Below are positions 18,039 to 26,545 of a stretch of 64,000 nucleotides of DNA, one piece after another (within the stretch, counting starts at the first letter, position 1; each line of letters starts with the position of its first letter). The stretch spans positions 41,385 to 105,384 of the forward strand of contig JAZUMF010000005.1 in NCBI GenBank assembly GCA_045603485.1, in the 5' to 3' direction. A program made the translations under genes and the position numbers. The DNA is from RGIG5952 sp045603485 (GTDB taxonomy: Bacteria; Verrucomicrobiota; Kiritimatiellia; RFP12; JAAYLN01). The notes beneath the pieces are model-generated. The model saw only the letters and a program-made list of their open reading frames with translations. It made no database searches and was not told the origin of the DNA.

Positions 18039-18783
18039 CGGCTCAAAGGGCTTTACACTGATTGAGCTTTTGACTGTGCTTGCTGTGATGATTATCGTCA
18101 CATCAATTGTGGTCACAAGTTCCTTTGGTCTTACTAAGGGCTCGGCTTACACTACGGCTCAGGATGTGCCCTTTAATGTCTTGGCATACGCCCGCCAAAG
18201 AGCATGTATGGATGGCAAGACTACGATTGCCAGGTTCTTTGATGACGGTGGTGAGAAGACTCTTAGCATCTTCCAAGCTTCCGGCGTCGTGACGAGCGCA
18301 AGCGGCAGTGGTATCACCGACAAGTATTCAGGCGTCAATTCTGTCAGCGGAGCGCAATCCGGCGGGATGTTGACAGCCTTAAACTTTGAGTCGGGCGAAA
18401 CTTTTGTCGTTGAGAGTATAAAAAAAGAGGAGAATGCCGGCTTTGTAACGATTGACTCTGATGATGCGGCTGACGGTAAAAAAAATAAATACAGCTTTCC
18501 GGTCCGCTCAATCAAGGCAAAGGGGAGTATCAACAAGGAAAAGTGGAAGACCGGTTCCTCGTATGGATTTGAGATTTCCGAGCGCGTCAGGCTGCCAAAG
18601 GATTTTGATTATTCGATATCGGGAGGTAAGACAAGCGGTGACGCTTTTTGGGTCACATTCTTGCCGGACGGCACCTCTGACAATGCGACGATTACCATTG
18701 CAGACGCTGCCGGTGGTAAGAACTCCCGTAAGATTAAGATTGAAATTGCCGGTGGTCAGGTTACCGTTGACAAGGGCTTCTAG
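18028..18783 (+). CDS. Pseudopilin, GspH-like
   Basis: A 251-residue protein with leader MSTSGSKG and FTLIELLTVLAVMIIVTSIV. The segment after the helix (TAQDVPFNVLAYARQRACMDGKT) resembles the minor pseudopilin GspH/FimT. A serine/glycine-rich beta region makes up the rest. I chose the ATG at 18028 (GGGAG 7 nt away) over the adjacent ATG at 18025. It lies inside the end of the previous gene. Confidence 0.8.
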   Translation: MSTSGSKGFTLIELLTVLAVMIIVTSIVVTSSFGLTKGSAYTTAQDVPFNVLAYARQRACMDGKTTIARFFDDGGEKTLSIFQASGVVTSASGSGITDKYSGVNSVSGAQSGGMLTALNFESGETFVVESIKKEENAGFVTIDSDDAADGKKNKYSFPVRSIKAKGSINKEKWKTGSSYGFEISERVRLPKDFDYSISGGKTSGDAFWVTFLPDGTSDNATITIADAAGGKNSRKIKIEIAGGQVTVDKGF

Positions 18784-18795
18784 CTTGGTGATATC

Positions 18796-19386
18796 ATGAA
18801 ATTTTTCCTAAATAATAAATCGGCAGGCTTCACCTTAATTGAGATAAGTCTTGTTCTTTTACTCTTTGGCTCGGCTGTCGGCGGGCTTTTAAGCTTTTTC
18901 AGCGTAGGGTTGCGTCAGGAGAACAGCGCGATGTCTGATACGGTTCAGTCCATGTTCGCCTTTGATGTGTTGGGGCAAATAGAGGCCAAGGCCGCAGAGA
19001 TTAACGATCTGTCAATCTGGAACAGTGATATAAAGTCTAAATTGCAAAATAATCTTACCGTAGGTATAGGTACAAATTCAAAGAAGATCAAGTTTACAGG
19101 GATTTATAAGGGAATTGGTAACGATGATAAATTTGCCGATAAGTCCTTTGATATGAGCGTGCTTTTGGAGGACTACCCGAAAGAGCGTTCATATATCCGC
19201 TATAATTTGGATATTGTCAAGGTCCGTAATCCTGTTGATTTTGGAAAGGATGGAGGCCCGTGTCTTTGGCGCGTTTCTATTTGGGTAACAGACAGGCGCG
19301 ATGCCATCCCGACTGACAATACGCCTTTTATCGTTGATTTAGCCTATCAGGGCGGCCTTGATGATGTTTTGAATGTTGAGGAGTAG
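18796..19386 (+). CDS. Pseudopilin, GspI-like
   Basis: A 196-residue protein with leader MKFFLNNKSAG before FTLIEISLVLLLFGSAVGG. The hydrophobic helix, with glycine instead of beta-branched residues at its end, and the following QENSAMSDTVQS resemble minor pseudopilins of the GspI/J type. It starts 12 nt after the previous gene; the next gene starts 4 nt after its stop. Confidence 0.8.
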   Translation: MKFFLNNKSAGFTLIEISLVLLLFGSAVGGLLSFFSVGLRQENSAMSDTVQSMFAFDVLGQIEAKAAEINDLSIWNSDIKSKLQNNLTVGIGTNSKKIKFTGIYKGIGNDDKFADKSFDMSVLLEDYPKERSYIRYNLDIVKVRNPVDFGKDGGPCLWRVSIWVTDRRDAIPTDNTPFIVDLAYQGGLDDVLNVEE

Positions 19387-19390
19387 ATTG

Positions 19391-20032
19391 ATGCAAGTGA
19401 AGCAAATAAAGGGTTCCTCAGGCTTTTCGCTGGTTGAAATTCTCGTTGCGACGACGATTTTGCTCGTTATTGTCGTTTTGGTCTCAATGGTCTTTCAGCA
19501 GCAGAGCGCTGCTTTCCAAGCGGGCGTCGACCGCACTCAGGGGCAATCAGCCCTTCGGAGCGTTATGGGTATGGTTTCCAGGGATTTGTCACTGGCTGTT
19601 GATTCAGAGGATTATTTGGATTTGCCCAAAAATAAGTTTTCATCGACAAGCTTGTCGTTTCTTGCCTTGACTGGAGTGGACGGCAAGGATAATGTTGGCG
19701 CCGACAGCGAAGGAACTTTGTCTCTTCAATTGATTAAATACAGTTATTCAAGCAAGGTTGTCAGTCGTGAAGTTTCCAATATTTCTTTTTCAAAGGGTGG
19801 ATGGAAAACAAGCGGCGCAAAGAAGAGTGCCTTAAACAGCAAGAGTAATCCGATTAACGACTTGGAGTTTATTGTTGAGGGTGGAACACTTACGATGCCG
19901 AATAATATCCGCATCTTAGCGTCCACCAAGGCAAATACGACGGCTTCGCCTGTTAGCGGCCATAGTGCCGGGCCAAACAGCTTATGGAACGACGATGACG
20001 ATATTTTTGTCGGCGGTAGGATGAATGAATAG
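19391..20032 (+). CDS. Pseudopilin, GspJ-like
   Basis: A 213-residue protein with leader MQVKQIKGSSG before FSLVEILVATTILLVIVVLV. The helix continues into QQQSAAFQAGVDRTQGQSALRSVMGMVSRDL, the usual GspJ-type amphipathic extension. The ATG at 19391 has GAGGAG about 8 nt upstream, lying in the last codons of the previous gene. The C-terminus is acidic (NDDDDIFVGGRMNE). Confidence 0.82.
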   Translation: MQVKQIKGSSGFSLVEILVATTILLVIVVLVSMVFQQQSAAFQAGVDRTQGQSALRSVMGMVSRDLSLAVDSEDYLDLPKNKFSSTSLSFLALTGVDGKDNVGADSEGTLSLQLIKYSYSSKVVSREVSNISFSKGGWKTSGAKKSALNSKSNPINDLEFIVEGGTLTMPNNIRILASTKANTTASPVSGHSAGPNSLWNDDDDIFVGGRMNE

Positions 20033-20045
20033 GAAAGGGAGTAAG

Positions 20046-20519
20046 ATGAAGTTGTTTTCTCATATTACATCCCGTAGAAGTGCGGGTTTTACATTGCCGG
20101 AGCTTTTGGCGGTCGTTTGTATTATTTCTCTTTTGATGACAGCCTCCTTTGGTGCTCTTGCGAGAGCTAGAAAGATGGCGAGAATCACTAAGGCAGAGGT
20201 ACAACTGCGTGAGCTTATCAATGCCTGGACTCAGTATTACACGACATACGAGGAGTGGCCATCCAATATGGAGGGCGCGCGTGATGTTGATGCAACGGGT
20301 GTTCTTCTCGCTCCGCTAACCGACGCTAATCATGCTGACAACCCGTACGGTATTGTATTTTTGAATTTTTCGGGCTCTGGCGCATATCGTGATCCATGGG
20401 GGCAGATGTATCGGCTTTCAACGAGCTCAGGTGGTAACTCGTCATCAGGTAGAGAGAAGGGCCTTACAATTCTCGAAACGACTGTTGCTCTGCCTAAGCG
20501 TATTGTCCCAATTCCCTAA
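20046..20519 (+). CDS. Pseudopilin, GspG/H-like
   Basis: A 157-residue protein with a long leader (MKLFSHITSRRSAG) before FTLPELLAVVCIISLLM. Proline at +4 is unusual but E5 is kept. The C-terminal PYGIVFLNF and AYRDPWGQMYRL match the DPWG-x-Y feature of major pseudopilins. The ATG at 20046 has GGGAG 5-6 nt upstream; an ATG at 20025 would overlap the previous stop and has no good site. Confidence 0.82.
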   Translation: MKLFSHITSRRSAGFTLPELLAVVCIISLLMTASFGALARARKMARITKAEVQLRELINAWTQYYTTYEEWPSNMEGARDVDATGVLLAPLTDANHADNPYGIVFLNFSGSGAYRDPWGQMYRLSTSSGGNSSSGREKGLTILETTVALPKRIVPIP

Positions 20520-20533
20520 TGGAAGGAATAACG

Positions 20534-23500
20534 ATGAAAAGACTTCCACAATTAGATTCTTCGCGTTCCGGCATGGCTTTGGTTATCGTGCTGGGTTTGA
20601 TTTCTCTTTTGATTATCAGTAGCGTTACCTTTGCAATTTTGATGCGCGTTGAGCGTGCGAGCTCTGCCAATGCGCGCAATACGATGATGGCGCGTCAAAT
20701 AGTCAAAGCCGCATTGTATAATTCAATTGCGACGATTAGTGCCAATATCGGAGACGCTGCTTATCCCGAATGGTATGATTTGGATAAACCTGAAAAGCCC
20801 TACTGGAAAATGTATTCGACAAGAACAGATAAGGCTTTGGGCAAGAAAGAAGGGCGCGAGATACATTTCTGGAAGGATACCTTCGGTTCTATCGATCATA
20901 ACATTGGAACAAGCCCCGAAGGTGCTCGCGCTCCAGCCTTGATAATGACATATTCCGCCGAGCGTTATTTGCCTTATGCAATTCGTCATCGTGCATACGC
21001 AAGGGCTATGTCAGAGGGCGGAAAGTCGACTGGTGGCGTTAGCGGTATCGCACCGGAGTGGATTCCCGTTGCAACAGATGCAGATGATGTCAGCAAGGAA
21101 GGCGACAGCGATCTTAATACTAATGCCAGCAAAAATCAGAATATCGTCGGCCGTTATGCCTTTATGGCATTTAACACGACGGGATATCTTGACCTTTCAG
21201 CTATGATTTCAGAATATGCAAAGGCAAAGGAAAAACCTGTGCGTTTTATGGGTACGAGCGTATCTGAGCTCTCTTTGAGCTCAGCCTTTTTCAGCAAAGA
21301 GACAACTCATCAGAAATTCATTGAGGATAATGAAAATGCCGGTCGCTATGATACGGTCGCTGAGATTCTTGACCATAATCGAAAGAATGCCGACAAAGAT
21401 GGCGAGAATGACTCCGTCTTTGCCGACGGTGCGACATTTTCGGCCTTTTCATATATGCCAAAGGAATATGCACCACACAAGTCCGATGATGTTAATGATA
21501 AAAAAGAGAATGGCGTAGCCTTCCGTGAAAAGATTTATATAGGTAAATACGATCCGGCAACTCCGGGCGAGGAGTTTAAGGAAAAAGAAGGTCAGGTCGA
21601 GCACATTAAGAAGCACAAGGCTCGCATAATGAAGGCCTTTTATGATAGCGGACTTCGCGCTTCATCGGGAGAGTACAGGAAGAATAAGACTATTTCAGAA
21701 GCAAAGTGCGATATTTGCGGCACTGCGGCATATACTTTGCCGACCAAGTATAATTCAGAGCAGGCACTTTGGGGATATCTTGGTTTGATTGATTATATCG
21801 ATGAAGACGGCGAGCCTGCCGGTGATAATGATATGGAGCGCTACGGTCGCCCCGTAACCGAGGCGTCTCCTTTATTCAACGGCTTTATGACAGTTATTCG
21901 CTTGACGCGGGGCGAAGTAGTTGAAGAAAAGGATTATGAGTTGCCCAGCGGCGCAACCGAAAAGCGCAAGGTACTCAAAAGCGGCAAGGTCGGTGTCACT
22001 GCCGAGGTAGTTGCAAAGATGGCCTTTACCGATCGTTTCGGCGAGAATTCAGGCTCTGATTTATTTGGCGATGCTATCTACGAGGGAAAGATTGCCTTGA
22101 GGTTTGATGGGGGTAAGAAAGAAGTATGGAAGGAGGGAATTGCCGAAGCCGCCAAAACGCTCAACGGCGTAGACAAAGACTTGCTTGATGAAGGTGCAAT
22201 TGTTTGCGTCGGCGAGCTTGATGGGGAGTATCCTGATGTTCCGTTGCTTTTGATTGAAGACTTTAAGTATGAAAGTGAAGTTAATGCTGCAAGCCTTGAT
22301 GAGGTAGAATTCCCAGATATGGTTTATGCCAGTGCCGCAGCCCAGATTGAGATGATTGATGGCATCACTCAGCGTATTCCTGCCGATGAGGCTATCTATA
22401 TAAATGAAGGGTACGAGGATTGGCTTACTGCGAGTGTCGAGCCTAAACCTTTTGAGATTCAGGGTGAGGAGAAGGTCAGGGTAAATGTCAGCGATGGGGT
22501 CGCAACCTATACTGTTACTACGAATGTCGTTCATTTGGTTATGTGGGGTGAGATGCTTGATCCTCGTTTTTATCACGCAGGAGCCTACTCCGAGACAATG
22601 CCTAATGCCTTGCCGAAGGTTGCACTTGTAAGTCATGACGAAGATTTTGACGGCGCCGGATTTTTGGATGACTATGAAAAGCTTCCTGTCCTTCCAATCT
22701 TTAACGACATGAAGAGCTTGATGGAAAAAGGCGGGTATCAAGAGTTCATCACGGAGTTTAAAGAATTCAAAAATCCGAAAAAAGAGTATTTCGTCAAAGA
22801 CTATTTTGCAACTGCCGACCTTGATGTGGGCTACTATACAAAATTCCAAAAGGCTTTTCTTGAGAATGCATCCGATATTCTCAAGGATAAGAAATATTTT
22901 GGCGGTCACATTGACGGCTCGCATCTCGGTGTTGAGGTCGGCAAAGACAATAAGGAAACCGATACTCTCGCGAATCAGTGGTTTACGATGCATGTCAAAA
23001 ATAAGCCGCTAGATACGGTGGGCGAGCTTGGTCATTTGCCGATTGGCCCATGGGCGACGATTCGTTTGACGGGTTTTGATAGTGAGGTCGCAGAGGGTAA
23101 AAAGTTTGAGAAAGACGATTTCTGGAATAACTTCAACCAGCTCCCCGAAGTGTATAGCCCTGAAGACGGCGAGGATGTGACAATGCCGTTCCATACGGTA
23201 TTAGACCATTTTACCACCCGCGGTGCCACGCGCGGTTTGATCAATTTGAATTCGCCAGATCCTGCAACCTTGGCGATGGCATTTTATGATATGCCTCTTG
23301 ATACAGAGACTTTGCCTGCCGTGGACGATAAAGACTGTGATGTTATAGTGACTGATACCGATGCTGAGGATTTCGCCAGTGTGCTTCTTGATTCATGGAG
23401 TCAGCATAATGAAGACGAGGACGAGCCAGTCCCATTTTCGCGTCTCTCTCAATTAGGGTATGCCTTTGAGGCAGGTCCAGAGGTCTTAGGTGGGGTTGCC

Positions 23501-23755
23501 GAGCCTTCCAATTATTATCGCGAGGCGGCAATCCGTAATTCCTGCGGGCTCTTTACGACCCGCGGTATGACCTTTACGATTATTATGCGCGGTGAGGCAT
23601 TTACACCTACATTCGGTCGAATCGCCGTTAGCGATGAGGCCGGTACAACGCATGCAACCCGTACTGCAATAGCACAGGTTTGGCGCGATACTGAAAAGAA
23701 CGAGGACGGTATTTATCCTTTCTTTATTCAGTACTTCAAGATTCTTGACGACTAG
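20534..23755 (+). CDS. Giant GspK-like minor pseudopilin / PilX-type protein
   Basis: A 1073-residue protein with a prepilin-like N-terminus, SRSGMALVIVLGLISLLIISSVTFAILMRVERASSA, in the style of GspK/PilX (no E5). It is last in the pseudopilin series, where GspK belongs, but is about three times the usual GspK length (around 320). The body is acidic, with many KDxD and EDGE clusters and a single CDICG pair. The region near 915-945 (TRGLINLNSPDPATLAM) recalls the GspK saddle domain motif about N-x-N. ATG at 20534 has AAGGAA upstream. It probably caps the pseudopilus tip or binds cargo. The extra length is unexplained. Confidence 0.75.
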   Translation: MKRLPQLDSSRSGMALVIVLGLISLLIISSVTFAILMRVERASSANARNTMMARQIVKAALYNSIATISANIGDAAYPEWYDLDKPEKPYWKMYSTRTDKALGKKEGREIHFWKDTFGSIDHNIGTSPEGARAPALIMTYSAERYLPYAIRHRAYARAMSEGGKSTGGVSGIAPEWIPVATDADDVSKEGDSDLNTNASKNQNIVGRYAFMAFNTTGYLDLSAMISEYAKAKEKPVRFMGTSVSELSLSSAFFSKETTHQKFIEDNENAGRYDTVAEILDHNRKNADKDGENDSVFADGATFSAFSYMPKEYAPHKSDDVNDKKENGVAFREKIYIGKYDPATPGEEFKEKEGQVEHIKKHKARIMKAFYDSGLRASSGEYRKNKTISEAKCDICGTAAYTLPTKYNSEQALWGYLGLIDYIDEDGEPAGDNDMERYGRPVTEASPLFNGFMTVIRLTRGEVVEEKDYELPSGATEKRKVLKSGKVGVTAEVVAKMAFTDRFGENSGSDLFGDAIYEGKIALRFDGGKKEVWKEGIAEAAKTLNGVDKDLLDEGAIVCVGELDGEYPDVPLLLIEDFKYESEVNAASLDEVEFPDMVYASAAAQIEMIDGITQRIPADEAIYINEGYEDWLTASVEPKPFEIQGEEKVRVNVSDGVATYTVTTNVVHLVMWGEMLDPRFYHAGAYSETMPNALPKVALVSHDEDFDGAGFLDDYEKLPVLPIFNDMKSLMEKGGYQEFITEFKEFKNPKKEYFVKDYFATADLDVGYYTKFQKAFLENASDILKDKKYFGGHIDGSHLGVEVGKDNKETDTLANQWFTMHVKNKPLDTVGELGHLPIGPWATIRLTGFDSEVAEGKKFEKDDFWNNFNQLPEVYSPEDGEDVTMPFHTVLDHFTTRGATRGLINLNSPDPATLAMAFYDMPLDTETLPAVDDKDCDVIVTDTDAEDFASVLLDSWSQHNEDEDEPVPFSRLSQLGYAFEAGPEVLGGVAEPSNYYREAAIRNSCGLFTTRGMTFTIIMRGEAFTPTFGRIAVSDEAGTTHATRTAIAQVWRDTEKNEDGIYPFFIQYFKILDD

Positions 23756-23764
23756 GTTTTGACA

Positions 23765-25552
23765 ATGCCTTCACTTCTTTCTATGCAGGGAGTTTCGCTT
23801 GCCTTTGGCGGAGATCCCCTTCTTGACGGCGTATCCCTTGATATTTCAAAGGGCGATCGCATTGGCCTTGTGGGGCGCAACGGCTCCGGTAAATCTTCAC
23901 TGCTAAAGGTTATTGCCGGGGAGTTGGAGCCCGACAGCGGGACGATTGTCCGTCAGCCATCGTTGCGTATTGCAACCCTGCCTCAGGATGTCCCCGATGG
24001 GCTTAAAGGCTCAGTCCTTGATGTAGTCTTGTCTATCGGAGGTGAGGGCGTCGGGCGCGCGACCGCCGCCTCAGCCATCTCAAGGCTTGGGCTTGATCCC
24101 GATGCCGAGTTTGATACGCTCTCCGGCGGACAGCGCCGCCGTTGTCTTCTTGCTCGGGCTCTTGCCTCCGAACCCGATATTCTAATTCTTGATGAGCCGA
24201 CAAATCATCTTGATATTCCAACTATCGAATGGCTTGAGGATTACCTTTTGAGCCGCATTCCTACATATATTTTTGTCACGCACGACCGTTCGTTTTTGCA
24301 GCATCTTGCCAAGCGTATCGTCGACTTGGATAGGGGCGAGTTGAATGGATGGGATTGCGACTACAATACTTTTCTTCGCCGTAAGCAGCAGGTGCTTGAG
24401 GATGAGGACGCTGTCTTTGAGCGCATGGGTAAGAAGCTGAAGAAGGAGGAGGCTTGGCTTCGCCGCGGCGTAAAGGCCCGAACGACGAGAAATGAGGGGC
24501 GCGTAAGGGCATTGCTTGAGCTTCGTGCGCAATACGCAACAAGGCGTACTGAAATCGGCACCGGCAAGATGGAGATTTTGTCATCAGAACAATCAGGCGC
24601 GCGGGTAATGCGAATTAAGGATGTTTCCTTTGCCTATCCCGATGGCGAGCCTTTGATTGAGAATTTTTCTTTGGATATTCTGCGAGGCGAGCGTATTGGA
24701 ATCATCGGGCCGAACGGTGCCGGCAAGTCGACCTTTGTAAAGCTACTCCTTGGTGAGTTGACTCCAAGCAAAGGCGAGGTGATTCCCGGTACAAATCTTT
24801 CTGTCGTCTATTTCGATCAGCTTCGCCGCCAGTTGAATCCGGAACTGTCTGTTGCCGAAAATGTTGCCGACGGTCACGACACGGTTTCTGTCGGAGGTAC
24901 ATCAAGGCATGTCCTTTCATACTTGGGCGATTTTCTTTTTAGCCCGGAGAGGGCAAGGTCTCCGGTAAAGGCTTTGTCTGGCGGCGAACGGAGCCGTTTG
25001 CTGCTAGCGCGTCTTTTTTTGAATCGCTGCAATATGCTGATTCTGGACGAGCCTACCAATGACTTGGATGTGGAAACGCTTGATCTCTTGGAAGAACAGG
25101 TGGCGACCTTTGACGGTACTGTTATCGTTATCAGCCACGACAGAGCCTTTCTCGATAATGTGGTTACCAGTACGCTTGTCTTTGAGGATGGCGGTATCCG
25201 TACATACCCAGGGGGATATACCGATTGGAAGCGTGCCGCCGCTGCCAAGGAGGCAAAGGTAAAGGAAGCCAATGCCGCAATCAAGGCGCAAACAGAGCAG
25301 GGTAAAAAGCGCCCTGCCGATGATAAGCCGAAAAAACTCAGCTATAATGAGCGGCGCGAGTATGATTCAATCCCCTCTAAAATAGAGGAGCTTGAAAAGG
25401 AAGAGGCAGAGCTTAACGAGCGGATGCTTGATCCTGAGGTTTACAAGAAGCCGGCGACGGATATTCGTGCATGGCAGGCAAGGCTTGATGCGATTCCCTC
25501 TGAAATCGATGCTCTTATGACCCGCTGGTCGGAATTGGACGAGCGCGCCTAA
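23765..25552 (+). CDS. ABC-F family ATPase (Uup/EttA-like)
   Basis: A 595-residue soluble protein with two ABC domains and no membrane segments. Walker A sites: GRNGSGKS (37-44) and GPNGAGKS (near 315). Signature motifs: LSGGQRRR and LSGGERSR. Walker B: ILILDEPTNHLD and MLILDEPTNDLD. The interdomain linker (about 210-260) is basic and helical. The C-terminal extension is a charged coiled coil (about 505-595) like that of Uup. ABC-F proteins act on ribosomes or, for Uup, in DNA-structure tolerance; which applies here cannot be read from sequence. Its last 4 nt overlap the cdd end (convergent). Confidence 0.88.
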   Translation: MPSLLSMQGVSLAFGGDPLLDGVSLDISKGDRIGLVGRNGSGKSSLLKVIAGELEPDSGTIVRQPSLRIATLPQDVPDGLKGSVLDVVLSIGGEGVGRATAASAISRLGLDPDAEFDTLSGGQRRRCLLARALASEPDILILDEPTNHLDIPTIEWLEDYLLSRIPTYIFVTHDRSFLQHLAKRIVDLDRGELNGWDCDYNTFLRRKQQVLEDEDAVFERMGKKLKKEEAWLRRGVKARTTRNEGRVRALLELRAQYATRRTEIGTGKMEILSSEQSGARVMRIKDVSFAYPDGEPLIENFSLDILRGERIGIIGPNGAGKSTFVKLLLGELTPSKGEVIPGTNLSVVYFDQLRRQLNPELSVAENVADGHDTVSVGGTSRHVLSYLGDFLFSPERARSPVKALSGGERSRLLLARLFLNRCNMLILDEPTNDLDVETLDLLEEQVATFDGTVIVISHDRAFLDNVVTSTLVFEDGGIRTYPGGYTDWKRAAAAKEAKVKEANAAIKAQTEQGKKRPADDKPKKLSYNERREYDSIPSKIEELEKEEAELNERMLDPEVYKKPATDIRAWQARLDAIPSEIDALMTRWSELDERA

Positions 25553-25962
25553 TTTGCCGGTTGTGTCGAGGCATTCAGATTAAAGGACTTTGGAAGTAAT
25601 TCTTCCAATGTGAATGTTTCACGCTTTTTTCCGTCAAGTGTTAAGCAGCAGACAGTTGTATCTGCATTGCCGAATTCTGAAAGGACCTGTCGGCAGGCAC
25701 CGCAAGGGTAGGCGGGTGTCTTCTCCCCACCAGCTATTGCTATGGCTTTGATTTTGCGCGCTCCTCCGCTGATGGCTTTGTATATGGCGGTGCGTTCAGC
25801 GCACATAGTAAGACCATACGAGCCATTTTCGATATTGCAACCTGTGTAGATGCTTCCGTCTTCTGTAATGACCGCGGCACCAACCTTGAAGTTTGAGTAC
25901 GGTACATACGCATTTCGGGAGGCTTCTATCGCCATTTGAGGGAGAGTATCGTCTATTTCCAT
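25549..25962 (-). CDS. cdd: Cytidine deaminase
   Basis: A 137-residue zinc enzyme converting (deoxy)cytidine to (deoxy)uridine for pyrimidine salvage. Zinc and catalytic residues are intact: C54-A-E56 and PCGAC (C87, C90). The substrate-binding CNIENGSYG is at 42-50. The size fits the homotetrameric class. It lies 3 nt after maf on the minus strand, so the two are probably co-transcribed with the upstream alpha-galactosidase. Confidence 0.94.
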   Translation of the reverse strand: MEIDDTLPQMAIEASRNAYVPYSNFKVGAAVITEDGSIYTGCNIENGSYGLTMCAERTAIYKAISGGARKIKAIAIAGGEKTPAYPCGACRQVLSEFGNADTTVCCLTLDGKKRETFTLEELLPKSFNLNASTQPAN

Positions 25963-25965
25963 TTG

Positions 25966-26535
25966 TTATCTTCCTTTTAGCATTTCGGAGACTGTTTCCA
26001 TAGGCAGCCCCACTACATTGGTGTAGGAGCCGATAACAGATTCGATGACCATGTCTCCATAGTCAGCCGCATCGTAGGCTCCTGCCCGGTCATATGGCTC
26101 AACGAGTCTTATGTAGGAGTCGATATCTTCGTCCGTCAAATTTTTGAATTTAACTATTGTCGCCTCTACGCGAACTTGCTCTTGCGGCTCATTCGGCGAT
26201 GAGAGAACAACGCCGGTGAATACTGTCTGCTCGTTGCCTGAAAAGGCACGCAAAAATGCCTTTGCTTCGGCTTCGCCTGTGGGCTTGCCGACGAGTTGGC
26301 CTTGAAACCAGACGAGTGTATCGGCGGTCAAAATGATGCCGTCGGGATGTGCAATGCGACATGCGCGGTTTTTCTCCAGTGCATTATGGATGACTGTCCC
26401 GACGGGATTTGCGCTGTCGGAAATTTCGTCGGCGTCGGTGGGTGCCACAGTAAAGTCAAATCCGGCTTCTCGCAGAAGGCGCTGACGCCTCGGAGAGGCC
26501 GAGCCTAATATCAGGTTTTCTATCTTTGCAGCCAT
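25966..26535 (-). CDS. maf: Maf family nucleoside-triphosphate pyrophosphatase
   Basis: A 189-residue house-cleaning pyrophosphatase that hydrolyses non-canonical or pyrimidine nucleotides. The N-terminal LGSASPRRQRLLREAGFDF is the Maf signature, and ILTADTLVW supplies the conserved acidic catalytic patch. GKPTGEAEAKAFLRAFSG and EPYDRAGAYDAADYG are further conserved blocks. The substrate class (dTTP/UTP or m7GTP) is not decided here. It is 10 nt downstream of the alpha-galactosidase gene. Confidence 0.93.
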   Translation of the reverse strand: MAAKIENLILGSASPRRQRLLREAGFDFTVAPTDADEISDSANPVGTVIHNALEKNRACRIAHPDGIILTADTLVWFQGQLVGKPTGEAEAKAFLRAFSGNEQTVFTGVVLSSPNEPQEQVRVEATIVKFKNLTDEDIDSYIRLVEPYDRAGAYDAADYGDMVIESVIGSYTNVVGLPMETVSEMLKGR

Positions 26536-26545
26536 ATCGGTAAGA

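Noticed and set aside
22061..22993. Minus-strand frame of 310 codons inside the GspK-like gene
   Set aside because: Antisense to an uninterrupted plus-strand gene with ribosome site; product has no recognisable domain.
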